Shown: positions 51,115 to 60,039, counted from the first letter of the stretch. The stretch is DNA of 64,000 nt from Bog-756 sp963696495 (GCA_963696495.1 CAVOKJ010000002.1:744001-808000), one strand, 5' to 3'. Notes: generated by a model not told the origin, from the sequence alone. Numbers and translations are program-made.

Positions 51115-53838
51115 ATGGCACGGGGAAAGCTCCGTCTCTACCTGGGAGCCGCGCCCGGGGTCGGCAAGACGTACGCGATGCTCAACGAGGGCTGGCGGCG
51201 CAAGGAGCGAGGCACCGACGTCGTGATCGGCTGGGTACAGGAACACGGCCGTCCCCAGACCGATGCCCAGATCCGCGACCTCGAGGTCTTCCCCCGCCGG
51301 GTCGCCGAGTACCGGGGGCAGACCTTCGAGGAGATGGACCTCGACGGCCTGATCCGACGCCACCCCGAGCTGGTGCTGGTGGACGAGCTGGCCCACACCA
51401 ACGTGCCCGGCTCGAAGCATGCCAAGCGTTGGCAGGACGTCGACGAGTTGCTCGACGCCGGCATCAACGTGATCTCCACCGTGAACCTCCAGCACCTCGA
51501 GTCGCTCAACGACGTCGTCGAGCGGATCACCGGGGTGACGCAGCATGAGACGGTCCCCGACCCGGTGGTCCGCAACGCCGACCAGCTGGAGTTGGTCGAC
51601 ATGGCCCCCGAAGCGCTGCGGCGGAGGCTGGCCCACGGCAACGTCTACCCCCCCGAACGGATCGATGCCGCCCTCGGGAACTACTTTCGCACCGGCAACC
51701 TCACCGCCCTCCGCGAGCTCGCCCTCCTGTGGGTGGCCGACCGGGTCGACGAGGAGCTCAACGACTATCGGGAGCGCCACAACATCGCCGGGCCGTGGGA
51801 GACCAAGGAGCGGGTCGTGGTGTCGCTGACCGGCTCACGCGGCAGCGCGGTGCTCATCCGGCGCGCGGCGCGGATGGCCATGCGGACCAAGGCCGAGCTC
51901 GTCGGGGTCCACGTCCGCACGGACGACACGCTCACCGGGTCGGGCTCGCAGGGACTGGTCCAGAACCGGGCCCTCCTCGACGACCTGGGCGGCCGCTACG
52001 TCGAGGTGGTGGGCGCCGACGTCGCGCCCGCCTTGGTGCAGGTGGCGCGGGCGGAGAACGCCACCCAGCTGGTGATGGGGGCCACCCACCGGAGCCGGCT
52101 GACCGAGTTCGTGAGGGGGTCCGTCATCAACTCGGTGATCCGGGCGGCCGGGGGCTCACTGGACGTCCACGTCATCGCCACCGAGGCGGAGCTGCAAACG
52201 GACAGCGGACGGGACCGGGACGGTGAGTCGGTCCCCGAGTCGGGCCCCGGCACCGGTGAAGGACCGGGCGGCACCGGCCCCGAGCGGCGTCCCGGCCGGT
52301 CCCGCCGGAGGCTCCTCTCGCCACTGTCGGTCAGGCGTCGGGTGACGGCGGTGCTCATCGGCGTGGTCGGCTTTCCCCTCCTGACGCTGGTCCTCACCGC
52401 CGGCCGGGGCGGCGACAGTCTGGCCACCGCCCTCAGCTCCTACCTGGTGCTCGTGGTCGTCGTGGCGGCCATCGGCGGGGTGTGGCCGGCGGTCCTGGCC
52501 GCCGTCGCCGGGTTCCTCCTGTCGAATTACTACTTCGCGCCCCCCATCCACACCTTCACCATCGGTGATGCCCGGGACATCCTGGCCCTCGTCATGTTCC
52601 TGGTGACCGCCGGTGTGGTCAGCGTGCTCGTGGACCTGTCGGCTCGGCGTTCCTCTGCCGCGGTCCAGGCCCGCAGCGACGCCCAGATGCTGGCTCGCAT
52701 CGCCGGCCGGATGGTCTCGCCGGAGGGGAATCCCCTCCCCGCCCTGCTGGGCGAGCTCATGGTGGCCTTCCGGCTCGACGCGGCCAGTGTGCTCAGGTCC
52801 GCTCCGGACCCCGGGTCCCATTCCCGGCCGGCCGGCGGCGCCGATTTCTCCGACGGACCGTGGGCCCTGGTGGCCTCGGCCGGCGAGGATCCACCGCTCG
52901 ATCCCGATCACGCCACCGTCGTCCTGCCGCTGACCGGTCGGGAGGCCCTGGCGCTGAGGGGTCCGGGTCTGGCCGCCGAGGACACCGAGATCCTGTCCGC
53001 CTTCGCGGCCCAACTGGCCACCGCCCTCGAGAGCGACCGTCTGCATGCGGAGGCCGCCGAGGCCGAGTCGATGGCCCGGGCCAACCAGCTGCGCTCGGCG
53101 CTGCTCGACGCCGTGAGCCACGATCTCCGGACGCCACTGGCTTCGATCAAGGCGGCGTCGTCCAGCCTGCTCTCCGACCAGCTCACCTTCGGGCCGGACG
53201 AGACCCGGACGCTCCTCCAGACCGTGGACGCCGAGGCCGACCGGCTCAACAGCATGGTCGAGAACCTCCTCGACATGAGTCGCCTGCACACCGGCGCCAT
53301 GGAGGTGCTCCACCAGGACGCCGACCTCGGCGAGGTGGTCGACGCCGCCGTCGGCAGCCTGGGGGCGCGTGGCGAGCGCGTCGCCGTCGACCTGCCCGAG
53401 ACGCTCCCGCGGGTGCTCACCGACCCGGTGCTGCTCGAGCGGGCGGTGGCCGGGCTGGTCGACAACGCCCTCCTCCACGGGGCCGGCAGTCCCGTCCGCG
53501 TCGAGGTCGGAACCGTCGCCGGCCGCGTGGACATCCGCATCATCGACCGCGGGCCGGGGATCCCACCGGCTGACCGGGACCGCGTCTTCCAGCCGTTCCA
53601 ACGCCTGGGCGACACGGACAACCGGACCGGTGTCGGACTGGGGCTGGCCGTCGCCCGCGGCTTCGTGCAGGCCGTGGGTGGCGATCTCGACATCGAGGAC
53701 ACCCCCGGCGGTGGGTGCACCATGGTGGTGAGGGTTCCCGTGGTCGATCCGGTGGGGCCCGGACCCGATACCGCACGGGAGTCCGCCGGCGGCGACGGGG
53801 CCGGATCGGTACCGGCCGTGGGCCCGGCCTCACCGTGA
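51115..53838 (+). CDS. kdpD: Complete sensor kinase KdpD
   Basis: From the ATG at 51115 the protein is 907 aa. Order: KdpD domain with Walker A GAAPGVGKT and VDELAHTNVPGSKH; USP domain (about 225-360); a Gly/Asp/Pro-rich linker; four membrane segments with FAPPIHTFTIGDARD; GAF; HisKA with SHDLRTPLASIK (His669); HATPase with DNALLHG and GVGLGLAVARGF. It senses potassium or turgor and phosphorylates KdpE. An in-frame ATG at 51040 exists but adds a non-conserved end. Its stop overlaps the next gene. Confidence 0.94.
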   Translation: MARGKLRLYLGAAPGVGKTYAMLNEGWRRKERGTDVVIGWVQEHGRPQTDAQIRDLEVFPRRVAEYRGQTFEEMDLDGLIRRHPELVLVDELAHTNVPGSKHAKRWQDVDELLDAGINVISTVNLQHLESLNDVVERITGVTQHETVPDPVVRNADQLELVDMAPEALRRRLAHGNVYPPERIDAALGNYFRTGNLTALRELALLWVADRVDEELNDYRERHNIAGPWETKERVVVSLTGSRGSAVLIRRAARMAMRTKAELVGVHVRTDDTLTGSGSQGLVQNRALLDDLGGRYVEVVGADVAPALVQVARAENATQLVMGATHRSRLTEFVRGSVINSVIRAAGGSLDVHVIATEAELQTDSGRDRDGESVPESGPGTGEGPGGTGPERRPGRSRRRLLSPLSVRRRVTAVLIGVVGFPLLTLVLTAGRGGDSLATALSSYLVLVVVVAAIGGVWPAVLAAVAGFLLSNYYFAPPIHTFTIGDARDILALVMFLVTAGVVSVLVDLSARRSSAAVQARSDAQMLARIAGRMVSPEGNPLPALLGELMVAFRLDAASVLRSAPDPGSHSRPAGGADFSDGPWALVASAGEDPPLDPDHATVVLPLTGREALALRGPGLAAEDTEILSAFAAQLATALESDRLHAEAAEAESMARANQLRSALLDAVSHDLRTPLASIKAASSSLLSDQLTFGPDETRTLLQTVDAEADRLNSMVENLLDMSRLHTGAMEVLHQDADLGEVVDAAVGSLGARGERVAVDLPETLPRVLTDPVLLERAVAGLVDNALLHGAGSPVRVEVGTVAGRVDIRIIDRGPGIPPADRDRVFQPFQRLGDTDNRTGVGLGLAVARGFVQAVGGDLDIEDTPGGGCTMVVRVPVVDPVGPGPDTARESAGGDGAGSVPAVGPASP

Positions 53839-54566
53839 ACGCCGCCGAGCCGTCGCACTCCACCCGCAGGGACCCGGACACCGAGTCCGGCGTGCGCGTC
53901 CTCGTCTGCGACGACGATGCCTCGCTGCTCCAGGCCCTCTCCATCAGCCTGACGGCCCGCGGCTACGAGGTGACGGTGGCCAGGAGCGGCGAGGAGGGTC
54001 TCGACCGGGCGGCGCGCCAGCAGCCCAATGCCGTCCTGCTCGACCTCGGACTCCCCGGTATCGACGGCGTGGAGGTGATCCGGGCCATCCGCGGGTGGAG
54101 CTCGGTCCCGATCATCGTCCTGTCCGCCCGGCACCAGAGCGTCACCAAGGTCGAGGCGCTCGACGCCGGCGCCGACGACTACCTCACCAAACCGTTCGGC
54201 ATGGACGAACTCCTGGCCAGGCTCAGGGCCGCCCTGCGGCGGACCCCCGCCGAGGGCGTCGGGGCTCCCGTGGTGGAGGGCGAGGGGTTCGCCATCGACC
54301 TGGCCGCCAAACGGGCGACCCGGGACGGCGCCGATATCCACCTCACCCCGAAGGAGTGGGGAATCGTCGAGGTGCTGGTCCGGAACCCGGGGCGCCTGGT
54401 CTCCCAACGCCAGCTGCTCCACGAGGTCTGGGGTCCCGAGTACGACACGGAGACGGAGTACCTGCGGGTCTTGATGGGGCGGGTACGGCGCAAGCTCGAG
54501 ATCGACCCGTCACGGCCCCGCCACTTCCGCACCGAACCGGGCATGGGCTATCGATTCGAGCCCTGA
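53835..54566 (+). CDS. kdpE: KdpE-like response regulator (second copy)
   Basis: The GTG start overlaps the kdpD stop (GTGA), so it is the direct partner of the complete KdpD. The 243-aa protein has a receiver with CDDD, phospho-acceptor Asp70 (AVLLDLGLPG) and LTKPFGM, then an OmpR-type DNA-binding domain ending in TEPGMGYRFEP, typical of KdpE. The first 20 residues are a variable tail. Confidence 0.92.
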   Translation: MNAAEPSHSTRRDPDTESGVRVLVCDDDASLLQALSISLTARGYEVTVARSGEEGLDRAARQQPNAVLLDLGLPGIDGVEVIRAIRGWSSVPIIVLSARHQSVTKVEALDAGADDYLTKPFGMDELLARLRAALRRTPAEGVGAPVVEGEGFAIDLAAKRATRDGADIHLTPKEWGIVEVLVRNPGRLVSQRQLLHEVWGPEYDTETEYLRVLMGRVRRKLEIDPSRPRHFRTEPGMGYRFEP

Positions 54567-54628
54567 CCGGCCCGGGCCGGTGGCGCTCGAGCGGGTGGAC
54601 GCGCCGGGCCTGTCTAGGATGCGGACCA

Positions 54629-55711
54629 GTGGAGAGGGCGACAGTCGATGTCTACGACGAGCGGGGCCTCACGTGGGCGGAGTCCCATTCCACCGCCGGT
54701 CAGCGGGTGGCGGCCGAGTCCTTCGCCGAGCGGGTCGGACCGGCGTCCCTGCGCATGGACGTCGGGTGCGGGGCCGGCCGGTACCTCCCCCATCTGGGGG
54801 CACCGGTCCTCGCCATCGACGCCTCGGCGGTCATGCTCGAGGCCTGTCGGGACCGGACGCCGGACGCCCTGTACGTCCTGGCCGACCTCGAGCACCTTCC
54901 CTTCGGGCGGCACACGGTGGGAGGGGCGTGGTCGTGGATGTCCCACCTCCACGTGCCGGCCGCCCGCCTCCCGCTGGCCCTGTGGGACCTCCACCGGGTC
55001 CTGACGGTCGGCGCCCCGTTCGACCTGCAGGTGCTGGCCGGCGAGTACGAGGGGGACCGCCTGCCCGGCGACGACGTCGGCGGACGGTTCTTCTCCTCGT
55101 GGACCCCCGACCGGCTGGTCGACGTGATCACGGGTGGCGGGTTCGAGGTCGAGGACGGGTCGGTGGAGGTATCGGGCGACGAGATCCGACTCCGGGCCGT
55201 GCGGGCCCGGACCCTGGCCGACACGGTCGGGCCCGGCATGAGACTGCTCGTCTGCGGGGTCAACCCCTCGATGTTCTCGGCTGACGTCGGCGTGGGCTAC
55301 GGACGGCCGGGCAACCGGTTCTGGCCGGCGGTGATGGCCGCCGGCGTGGTGGACGAGGACCGGGACCCGATCGACGCGCTGGTGAGCCACGGCATGGGGA
55401 TGACCGACTTCGTCAAGCGGCCCACCCGCACGGCCGCCGAGGTGACCGCCGGGGAGTTCCGGGCCGGCTTCGCCAGAATTGAGCGCCTGGTCACCTGGCT
55501 GCAACCGGGGGCCGTGTGCTTCACCGGCCTCTCCGGATGGAGGTCGGCGGTGAACCCCCGGGCCGTGGCCGGCGTGCAACCCGAGCCGATCGGCGGTCGG
55601 CCGGCCTACCTCGTGCCGTCGACCAGCGGCCTCAACGCCCGGTCCAGCCTGGCCGAGCTCGCCGACCACTTCGCCGCGGCGGCCGAACTCGCCGACGGGA
55701 GCAGGGCCTGA
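54629..55711 (+). CDS. Fusion: SAM methyltransferase and mismatch-specific DNA glycosylase
   Basis: The 360-aa protein has a class I methyltransferase domain (residues about 1-195; motif I DVGCGAGRYLP at 44-54, then ADLEHLPFG and an HLHVPAARLP region). A MUG/TDG-like glycosylase domain follows (about 203-355): LLVCGVNPSMFSADVGVGYG and PGNRFWPAVM form the base-flipping pocket, and VPSTSGLNA is the second active-site loop. MUG enzymes excise uracil or thymine from mismatches with G. TAGGAT lies 8 nt before the GTG start. The joint between the domains is continuous, with no stop or frame change. Confidence 0.85.
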   Translation: MERATVDVYDERGLTWAESHSTAGQRVAAESFAERVGPASLRMDVGCGAGRYLPHLGAPVLAIDASAVMLEACRDRTPDALYVLADLEHLPFGRHTVGGAWSWMSHLHVPAARLPLALWDLHRVLTVGAPFDLQVLAGEYEGDRLPGDDVGGRFFSSWTPDRLVDVITGGGFEVEDGSVEVSGDEIRLRAVRARTLADTVGPGMRLLVCGVNPSMFSADVGVGYGRPGNRFWPAVMAAGVVDEDRDPIDALVSHGMGMTDFVKRPTRTAAEVTAGEFRAGFARIERLVTWLQPGAVCFTGLSGWRSAVNPRAVAGVQPEPIGGRPAYLVPSTSGLNARSSLAELADHFAAAAELADGSRA

Positions 55712-55733
55712 GGGTGGGCGCCCGGGGCGTGGG

Positions 55734-56156
55734 TCAGGTGGCCCAGGGCCCGACGCCGCCGATCCGGGTCGGGGTGATGCGCAGGACGAAGCCGACGGCC
55801 GGGTCGTCGACGGGCGGGAAGACGACGTCCGGGCCGAGGTAGACGTGGGCCAGCCGCTGGAGCAGCGGGGCGGCACCGCCCTCGACGACCTCGGCGGTTC
55901 CCTGCACGACGAGATAGTGGTCGAGGCCCCGTTCGTCGCTTCCCTCGGCCTCGATGGTCAGCGCCACCCTCGGATCCGTCCGCACGTTCCGCACCTTGCG
56001 CCACGCCGACATGTGGCCCGAGACGATCTGGTCCCCCTCGAGGCCGACCCAGACCAGGGAGACCTGCGGGCTGCCGTCGGGGTTGAGCGTCACCAGATGG
56101 GCGAGACGGCCGGCCGTCACCACCTCCCGCACCTGATCATCCATCGGCACGCTCAT
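55734..56156 (-). CDS. PPOX-class F420-dependent oxidoreductase-like protein
   Basis: The 140-aa split-barrel protein has RLAHLVTLNPDGSPQVSLVW and SAWRKVRNVRTDPRVALTI, patterns of the Rv1155-type F420-binding PPOX group. F420 is common in actinobacteria. Substrate unknown. Its ATG overlaps the stop of the ABM gene. Confidence 0.85.
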   Translation of the reverse strand: MSVPMDDQVREVVTAGRLAHLVTLNPDGSPQVSLVWVGLEGDQIVSGHMSAWRKVRNVRTDPRVALTIEAEGSDERGLDHYLVVQGTAEVVEGGAAPLLQRLAHVYLGPDVVFPPVDDPAVGFVLRITPTRIGGVGPWAT

Positions 56157-56455
56157 CGGCTGAGCCCCTCCACCGGCACCAGGTGCTCGACCACCGGAGG
56201 CGACTCGAAGTGGGGACCGATGAGGGCCCGCCACTCCCCGAAGGCGTCCGACTCCCGGAAGCCCACCACGTGGTCCTCGAGCGTCTCCCACTCGACGAGG
56301 AGCAGATAACGGTCCGGCGCTTCGACGCCCCGGTGCAGGGTGAGTGCGATGAAGCCGGGGGACGAGGCGATGACCGCCCGTGCCCGGCCCAGCGCCTCCT
56401 CGAACTGCGCTTCGGCGCCGGCCCGCACGGTGATCACGGCGTGCTCGAGGACCAT
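56153..56455 (-). CDS. Antibiotic biosynthesis monooxygenase (ABM) domain protein
   Basis: The 100-aa protein reads MVLEHAVITVRAGAEAQF, IASSPGFIALTLHRGVEAPD, LLVEWETLEDHVVGF, a complete ABM ferredoxin-like fold. Members act as dimeric cofactor-free oxygenases or haem-degrading proteins; no iron ligand is evident. It forms a two-gene operon with the PPOX gene (ATGA overlap). Confidence 0.85.
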   Translation of the reverse strand: MVLEHAVITVRAGAEAQFEEALGRARAVIASSPGFIALTLHRGVEAPDRYLLLVEWETLEDHVVGFRESDAFGEWRALIGPHFESPPVVEHLVPVEGLSR

Positions 56456-56576
56456 GGCCTGGACGTTATCGGGCACCCGCCCGGAATACCAGGGTCGAGC
56501 CACCGGTTGGCACTGGTGGTAGAGGGAGACCGGCTCTGCGAAGCTCGGTGGCGAACGGTCCGACAAGGAGTGAACG

Positions 56577-57290
56577 GTGAAGGTCGAGATCTGGTCAGAC
56601 GTGGTGTGCCCGTGGTGCTACGTGGGCAAGCGGCAATTCGAGACGGCCCTGGCCGAGTTCGGCCATGCGGACGAGGTGTCGGTCGAGTGGCGCAGCTTCG
56701 AACTCGATCCCACCGCACCCGCCCGGGTGGCGATGCCCATGAGCGCGATCCTCCAGCGCAAGTACGGCATGACCGCCGAACAGGCCGAGACCGCCAACAC
56801 CAGGATGACCTCGCTGGCCGCTTCGGTGGGACTCGACTACCACCTCGACCGGGCCCAGGTCGGCAACACCTTCGACGCCCACCGGTTGATCCACCTCGCC
56901 GCCACCCGCGGGTTGGGCGACGCCATGAAGGAGCGCCTGTTCGCCGCCTACTTCACCGAAGGTGAGTCACCGAGTGATCACGCTACCCTCACCCGCCTCG
57001 CCGTCGACGTCGGACTCGACAAGGAGGAGGTCGAGCGGGTGCTCGACGGGGACGAGTTCGCCGGCGACGTCCGGCACGACGAGGAGAGGGCCGCCTCGCT
57101 CGGAGTGGGCGGGGTTCCGTTCTTCGTGATCGACGAGTCGCTCGGCGTGTCGGGAGCGCAGCCGCCCGACGTCCTGCTCGGCGCGCTCGAGCGCGCCTGG
57201 ACTGCCGCCCACCCCGTGACGGTGGTGGCCGGCCACGGTGACGGTGGGGCCGAAGAGCCCGGCTGCACCGACGGCACCTGCGCCGTCTGA
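56577..57290 (+). CDS. DsbA-family oxidoreductase, FrnE-like
   Basis: The 237-aa cytoplasmic protein has the active-site CPWC (Cys11, Cys14) in a thioredoxin fold, a helical insert, and the cis-proline loop GVGGVPFFVID. AAGGAG stands 6 nt before the GTG. FrnE proteins handle disulfides in oxidative stress. The C-terminal CTDGTCAV adds a second cysteine pair that could relay electrons or bind metal. Confidence 0.88.
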   Translation: MKVEIWSDVVCPWCYVGKRQFETALAEFGHADEVSVEWRSFELDPTAPARVAMPMSAILQRKYGMTAEQAETANTRMTSLAASVGLDYHLDRAQVGNTFDAHRLIHLAATRGLGDAMKERLFAAYFTEGESPSDHATLTRLAVDVGLDKEEVERVLDGDEFAGDVRHDEERAASLGVGGVPFFVIDESLGVSGAQPPDVLLGALERAWTAAHPVTVVAGHGDGGAEEPGCTDGTCAV

Positions 57291-57379
57291 TCAACGGGGA
57301 TCTGACGCCGACGGCTCACCTGGTCCCGGGAGTTCGCGGCCCCGGCGACCTCGCCCCGCCGCCGGGCCGGGCACGGTCC

Positions 57380-58867
57380 TCACGCCAGGGTGATACTGCC
57401 GTCCTCGATGTGGGCGCGCGCACCGATGAGCTCGTCGGAGACGGCCTGCCGGGCCAGTGAGGGATCGGCGCTGACCGCCACGCACCGCCGGCCGTCGGCG
57501 GTGTCGCAGAGTGCCACCGTCCGCACCGGGTCCATGGCGTCGTAGGTCACCGTGTAGGTGACCACGGTGGCGCTCCCCCGGTAGCCGTCGAGCGACTCGA
57601 CGACGGCCGCGGCGTCGAAGGCCGGTGTCTGGGCCTCGGCCTCCCCGGCGAGGTCGGCGACGAGGGGGGCCACACCGTCCGACCGTTGCGCCCAGACCCC
57701 GATGCCCGGCTTGGTGAGGAGCCCGCTGACCGTGGTGACCGCCCCGAGCGAGCCGGCCCGGTCCCGGACGGTTCGGGCGACGGCGGCCGTGGCCTGGAGG
57801 ACGAAGTTGTTGAAGGGACCACCGGCGAAGGCCATCCCCCCGGTGACGGTCGGCGTCGAGTGGGTTCCGAGCCCCAGGGCACGCTGTTGGACCCGCACCG
57901 CCGCCGGGAAGCAGCTGTAGGCCTCGACCACCTCGACCTCGGCCAGGGACCGGCCGATCCGTCCGGCGGCGGCCCGGCCGAGTACCTCCATGGCCGGCCA
58001 GGTGTGGGGCTCACGCCGGCGCAGGAGTGAGACGGCATGACTGGATTCGATGCCCACCAGCGGGAACACCCACCGATCGGTCGGGACGGCCAGACGGGCG
58101 GCGGCCTCCGCCGAGCACAGCACCAGTGCGGCGGACTGGTTCACCGTCCACTGGGTGGAGTGCCACTTGTTGTAGGGGAACGCCAACGGGCGGTTGGCGG
58201 CGGACGGCGTGGCGATCTGTTCGGCATCCATCGGGTCGGGGAACGCCGCGTCGGGATTTCCCTGCGCCACCCGGTTGAAGCGGGCCCACAGGTCGGCGAC
58301 GTCGGCACGGTGCTCGGCCACCGAGCGGCCCTCCTGCCACCGGAGGGCATTGTCGATCATGGCGTACTGCTGGACCGGGTCCCACAGCCGGTGGGCCACC
58401 TCGACCGGCTCGAGGAGCGGGTCGGCCCGACGGTGGACCACGTCGGGGACCGGGCCGTCGTCGTCGGCGCCGGCGGCCTCGGCTGCGGGGTGGTCCCGAG
58501 CCCATCGCTTGGCCTCACCGCCCACGACCACGGCAACCTCGGAGCGCCCGTCGACGATGGCGGCGAGCGCCTGGTTGATCAGGGCTTGCTGGGGGATGCC
58601 GAGCTCGGTCAGGTGGGTCCGGGCGGTGGCACAGCCGACCGCCCCGGCCACCAGGCGACCGGGGTCGGAGTAGGCCCAGGTGCCCTGGGGCACGGCGATC
58701 CGGTCGACCTCGGCGAGGAGGGTGGGACAGCCGCTGTCGGAGGCGGCCGCCAGGACGGCCCGGGCCATCAGCTCGGAGGCCTCGGCGTCGGCCGAGGCGG
58801 TACCCACCCCCACCAGCAACGGCGTGCGGGGCCCGAGCGGTCCGAGCCCGGCGGGCCGGGGCGTCAC
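57380..58867 (-). CDS. Thiolase-fold protein lacking standard catalytic residues
   Basis: From the GTG at 58867 the protein is 495 aa and follows the acetyl-CoA acetyltransferase fold: LLVGVGTASADAEASELM at the start, ALINQALAAIVDGRSEVAVVVGGEA, and VVEAYSCFPAAVRVQQRALG. The usual nucleophilic Cys position and the C-terminal GHP motif are not visible; GGMAFAGGPFNNF stands where GHPxGASG is expected. It may bind acyl-CoA without classical thiolysis. Its start overlaps the DUF4031 stop. Confidence 0.75.
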   Translation of the reverse strand: MTPRPAGLGPLGPRTPLLVGVGTASADAEASELMARAVLAAASDSGCPTLLAEVDRIAVPQGTWAYSDPGRLVAGAVGCATARTHLTELGIPQQALINQALAAIVDGRSEVAVVVGGEAKRWARDHPAAEAAGADDDGPVPDVVHRRADPLLEPVEVAHRLWDPVQQYAMIDNALRWQEGRSVAEHRADVADLWARFNRVAQGNPDAAFPDPMDAEQIATPSAANRPLAFPYNKWHSTQWTVNQSAALVLCSAEAAARLAVPTDRWVFPLVGIESSHAVSLLRRREPHTWPAMEVLGRAAAGRIGRSLAEVEVVEAYSCFPAAVRVQQRALGLGTHSTPTVTGGMAFAGGPFNNFVLQATAAVARTVRDRAGSLGAVTTVSGLLTKPGIGVWAQRSDGVAPLVADLAGEAEAQTPAFDAAAVVESLDGYRGSATVVTYTVTYDAMDPVRTVALCDTADGRRCVAVSADPSLARQAVSDELIGARAHIEDGSITLA

Positions 58868-59154
58868 CCGCGGCCGACAGCGCCGGTCCGGCGCTGTCGC
58901 ATCATCCGGCCGACCTGGCGCCAGGTGACCGGAATCGCCCCGAGGTCCAGCGCCGACTGACGCGAGCGCTCCGGGATGTCGTAGTGGGCCTGGTGCGGAC
59001 GGCTGGCCTTGTGCTGGAACCACTCCCGCCGCATGCCCAACCGGGCGGCGAAGTCGTGCAGCTCGGCGTCATCGTCCGCCACCAGGTGCGACCACCGGTC
59101 GTCCACCGGGCCGAGTCGAGCCGGCTGGCGCCAGTCGTCGATGTACACCGCCAC
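58864..59154 (-). CDS. DUF4031 protein
   Basis: The 96-aa protein begins VYIDDWRQPA and contains SHLVADDDAELHDFAARLGM...HYDIPERSR, the DUF4031 pattern. The family is small and uncharacterised. It is the third gene of a four-gene operon and overlaps the thiolase-like gene by four bases. Confidence 0.82.
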   Translation of the reverse strand: MAVYIDDWRQPARLGPVDDRWSHLVADDDAELHDFAARLGMRREWFQHKASRPHQAHYDIPERSRQSALDLGAIPVTWRQVGRMMRQRRTGAVGRG

Positions 59155-59159
59155 GGTTC

Positions 59160-59193
59160 GGGTTCGTGCTGGCTTCGGGTTCGTGCTGGCTCA
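59160..59193. repeat. Two tandem 17-bp repeats at the rhodanese stop codon
   Basis: GGGTTCGTGCTGGCTTC (59160-59176) is followed by GGGTTCGTGCTGGCTCA (59177-59193), 15 of 17 identical. The second copy contains the stop codon. Confidence 0.8.
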
Positions 59194-59541
59194 GATGGTC
59201 CGGCCGGCTCCGCCATCACCGGCGACCAGCGTCAGCCCCTCCTGCTCCCAGGCCAGCATGCCCCCGGCCACGTTGCGGACGTCGCGACCGGCAGCGGCCA
59301 GCGAGGCGGCCACCGTCCCCGACCGGCCGCCCACCCGGCACACGCAGACCACCGTCCGGTCGGAGGGCACCTCGTCGATCCGGTCGGCCACCAGGCCCAT
59401 GGCGATGTGGGACGCCTCGGGTGCGTGCCCCGCCTCCCATTCGTCGTCCTCGCGCACGTCGAGCAGGAATGCTCCGGCTTCGACGAGCCGCAGGGCTTCT
59501 CGGGGATCGACGTCGGCTACTGGCGGGGGCTCGGGAGTCAC
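59191..59541 (-). CDS. Single-domain rhodanese
   Basis: The 116-aa protein has LLDVREDDEWEAGHAPEASHI and the active-site loop VCVCRVGGRSG, with Cys68 as sulfur acceptor, then NVAGGMLAWEQEGL. It transfers sulfur or acts as a persulfide sensor. It lies between the VOC gene (57 bp upstream) and DUF4031 (36 bp downstream). Confidence 0.9.
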   Translation of the reverse strand: MTPEPPPVADVDPREALRLVEAGAFLLDVREDDEWEAGHAPEASHIAMGLVADRIDEVPSDRTVVCVCRVGGRSGTVAASLAAAGRDVRNVAGGMLAWEQEGLTLVAGDGGAGRTI

Positions 59542-59598
59542 CGCATCACGGTACCGGAGGATCGGGCACGACGGTGCCCGGACCTGACGGGCGGGTCG

Positions 59599-60039
59599 TC
59601 ACGACGGGAGGTCCATGAGCTCGATCCTCACCCCGTCGGGATCGGTGCAGTAGAGGAAGTCGAGGTGGACGTCCCCGAGATCGAGGGTGGTGCGGGTCTC
59701 CCGGACCACGGTCCCCCCGAAGGTCTCGATGGTGCCGGCCAGGGATTCGACGTCGTCGACCCGGAGCGAGAGATGGGTCAACCCGAGCTGGTTCATGGGG
59801 CGCCGGGCGCCGTCACCGGTCGGGCCGGGCGACACGAACGAGAGGAGCTCGATGGTCACGTGGTCCCGGCGGACCATGCGGGACTCCAGCTCGACCCCGT
59901 CGACCTCCATGAGGGTGGCGAACTCGTGACCCACCTGGTGGGACGCCACCTGCTCGAACCCGAGCCCCTCGCAGTAGAAGCGCAGCGAGCGGTCGAGGTC
60001 CGAGACGCAGATCCCGAGGTGGGAGAACGAGAGTGTCAT
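59599..60039 (-). CDS. VOC (glyoxalase/dioxygenase) superfamily protein
   Basis: The 146-aa protein has two beta-alpha-beta-beta-beta modules: FSHLGICVSDLDRSLRFYCE and LTHLSLRVDDVESLAGTIE, with CTDPDGVRIELMDLPS at the end. His and Glu ligands for a divalent metal are present. GGAAGGG lies 6 nt before the ATG at 60039. First gene of the operon; substrate unknown. Confidence 0.87.
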   Translation of the reverse strand: MTLSFSHLGICVSDLDRSLRFYCEGLGFEQVASHQVGHEFATLMEVDGVELESRMVRRDHVTIELLSFVSPGPTGDGARRPMNQLGLTHLSLRVDDVESLAGTIETFGGTVVRETRTTLDLGDVHLDFLYCTDPDGVRIELMDLPS

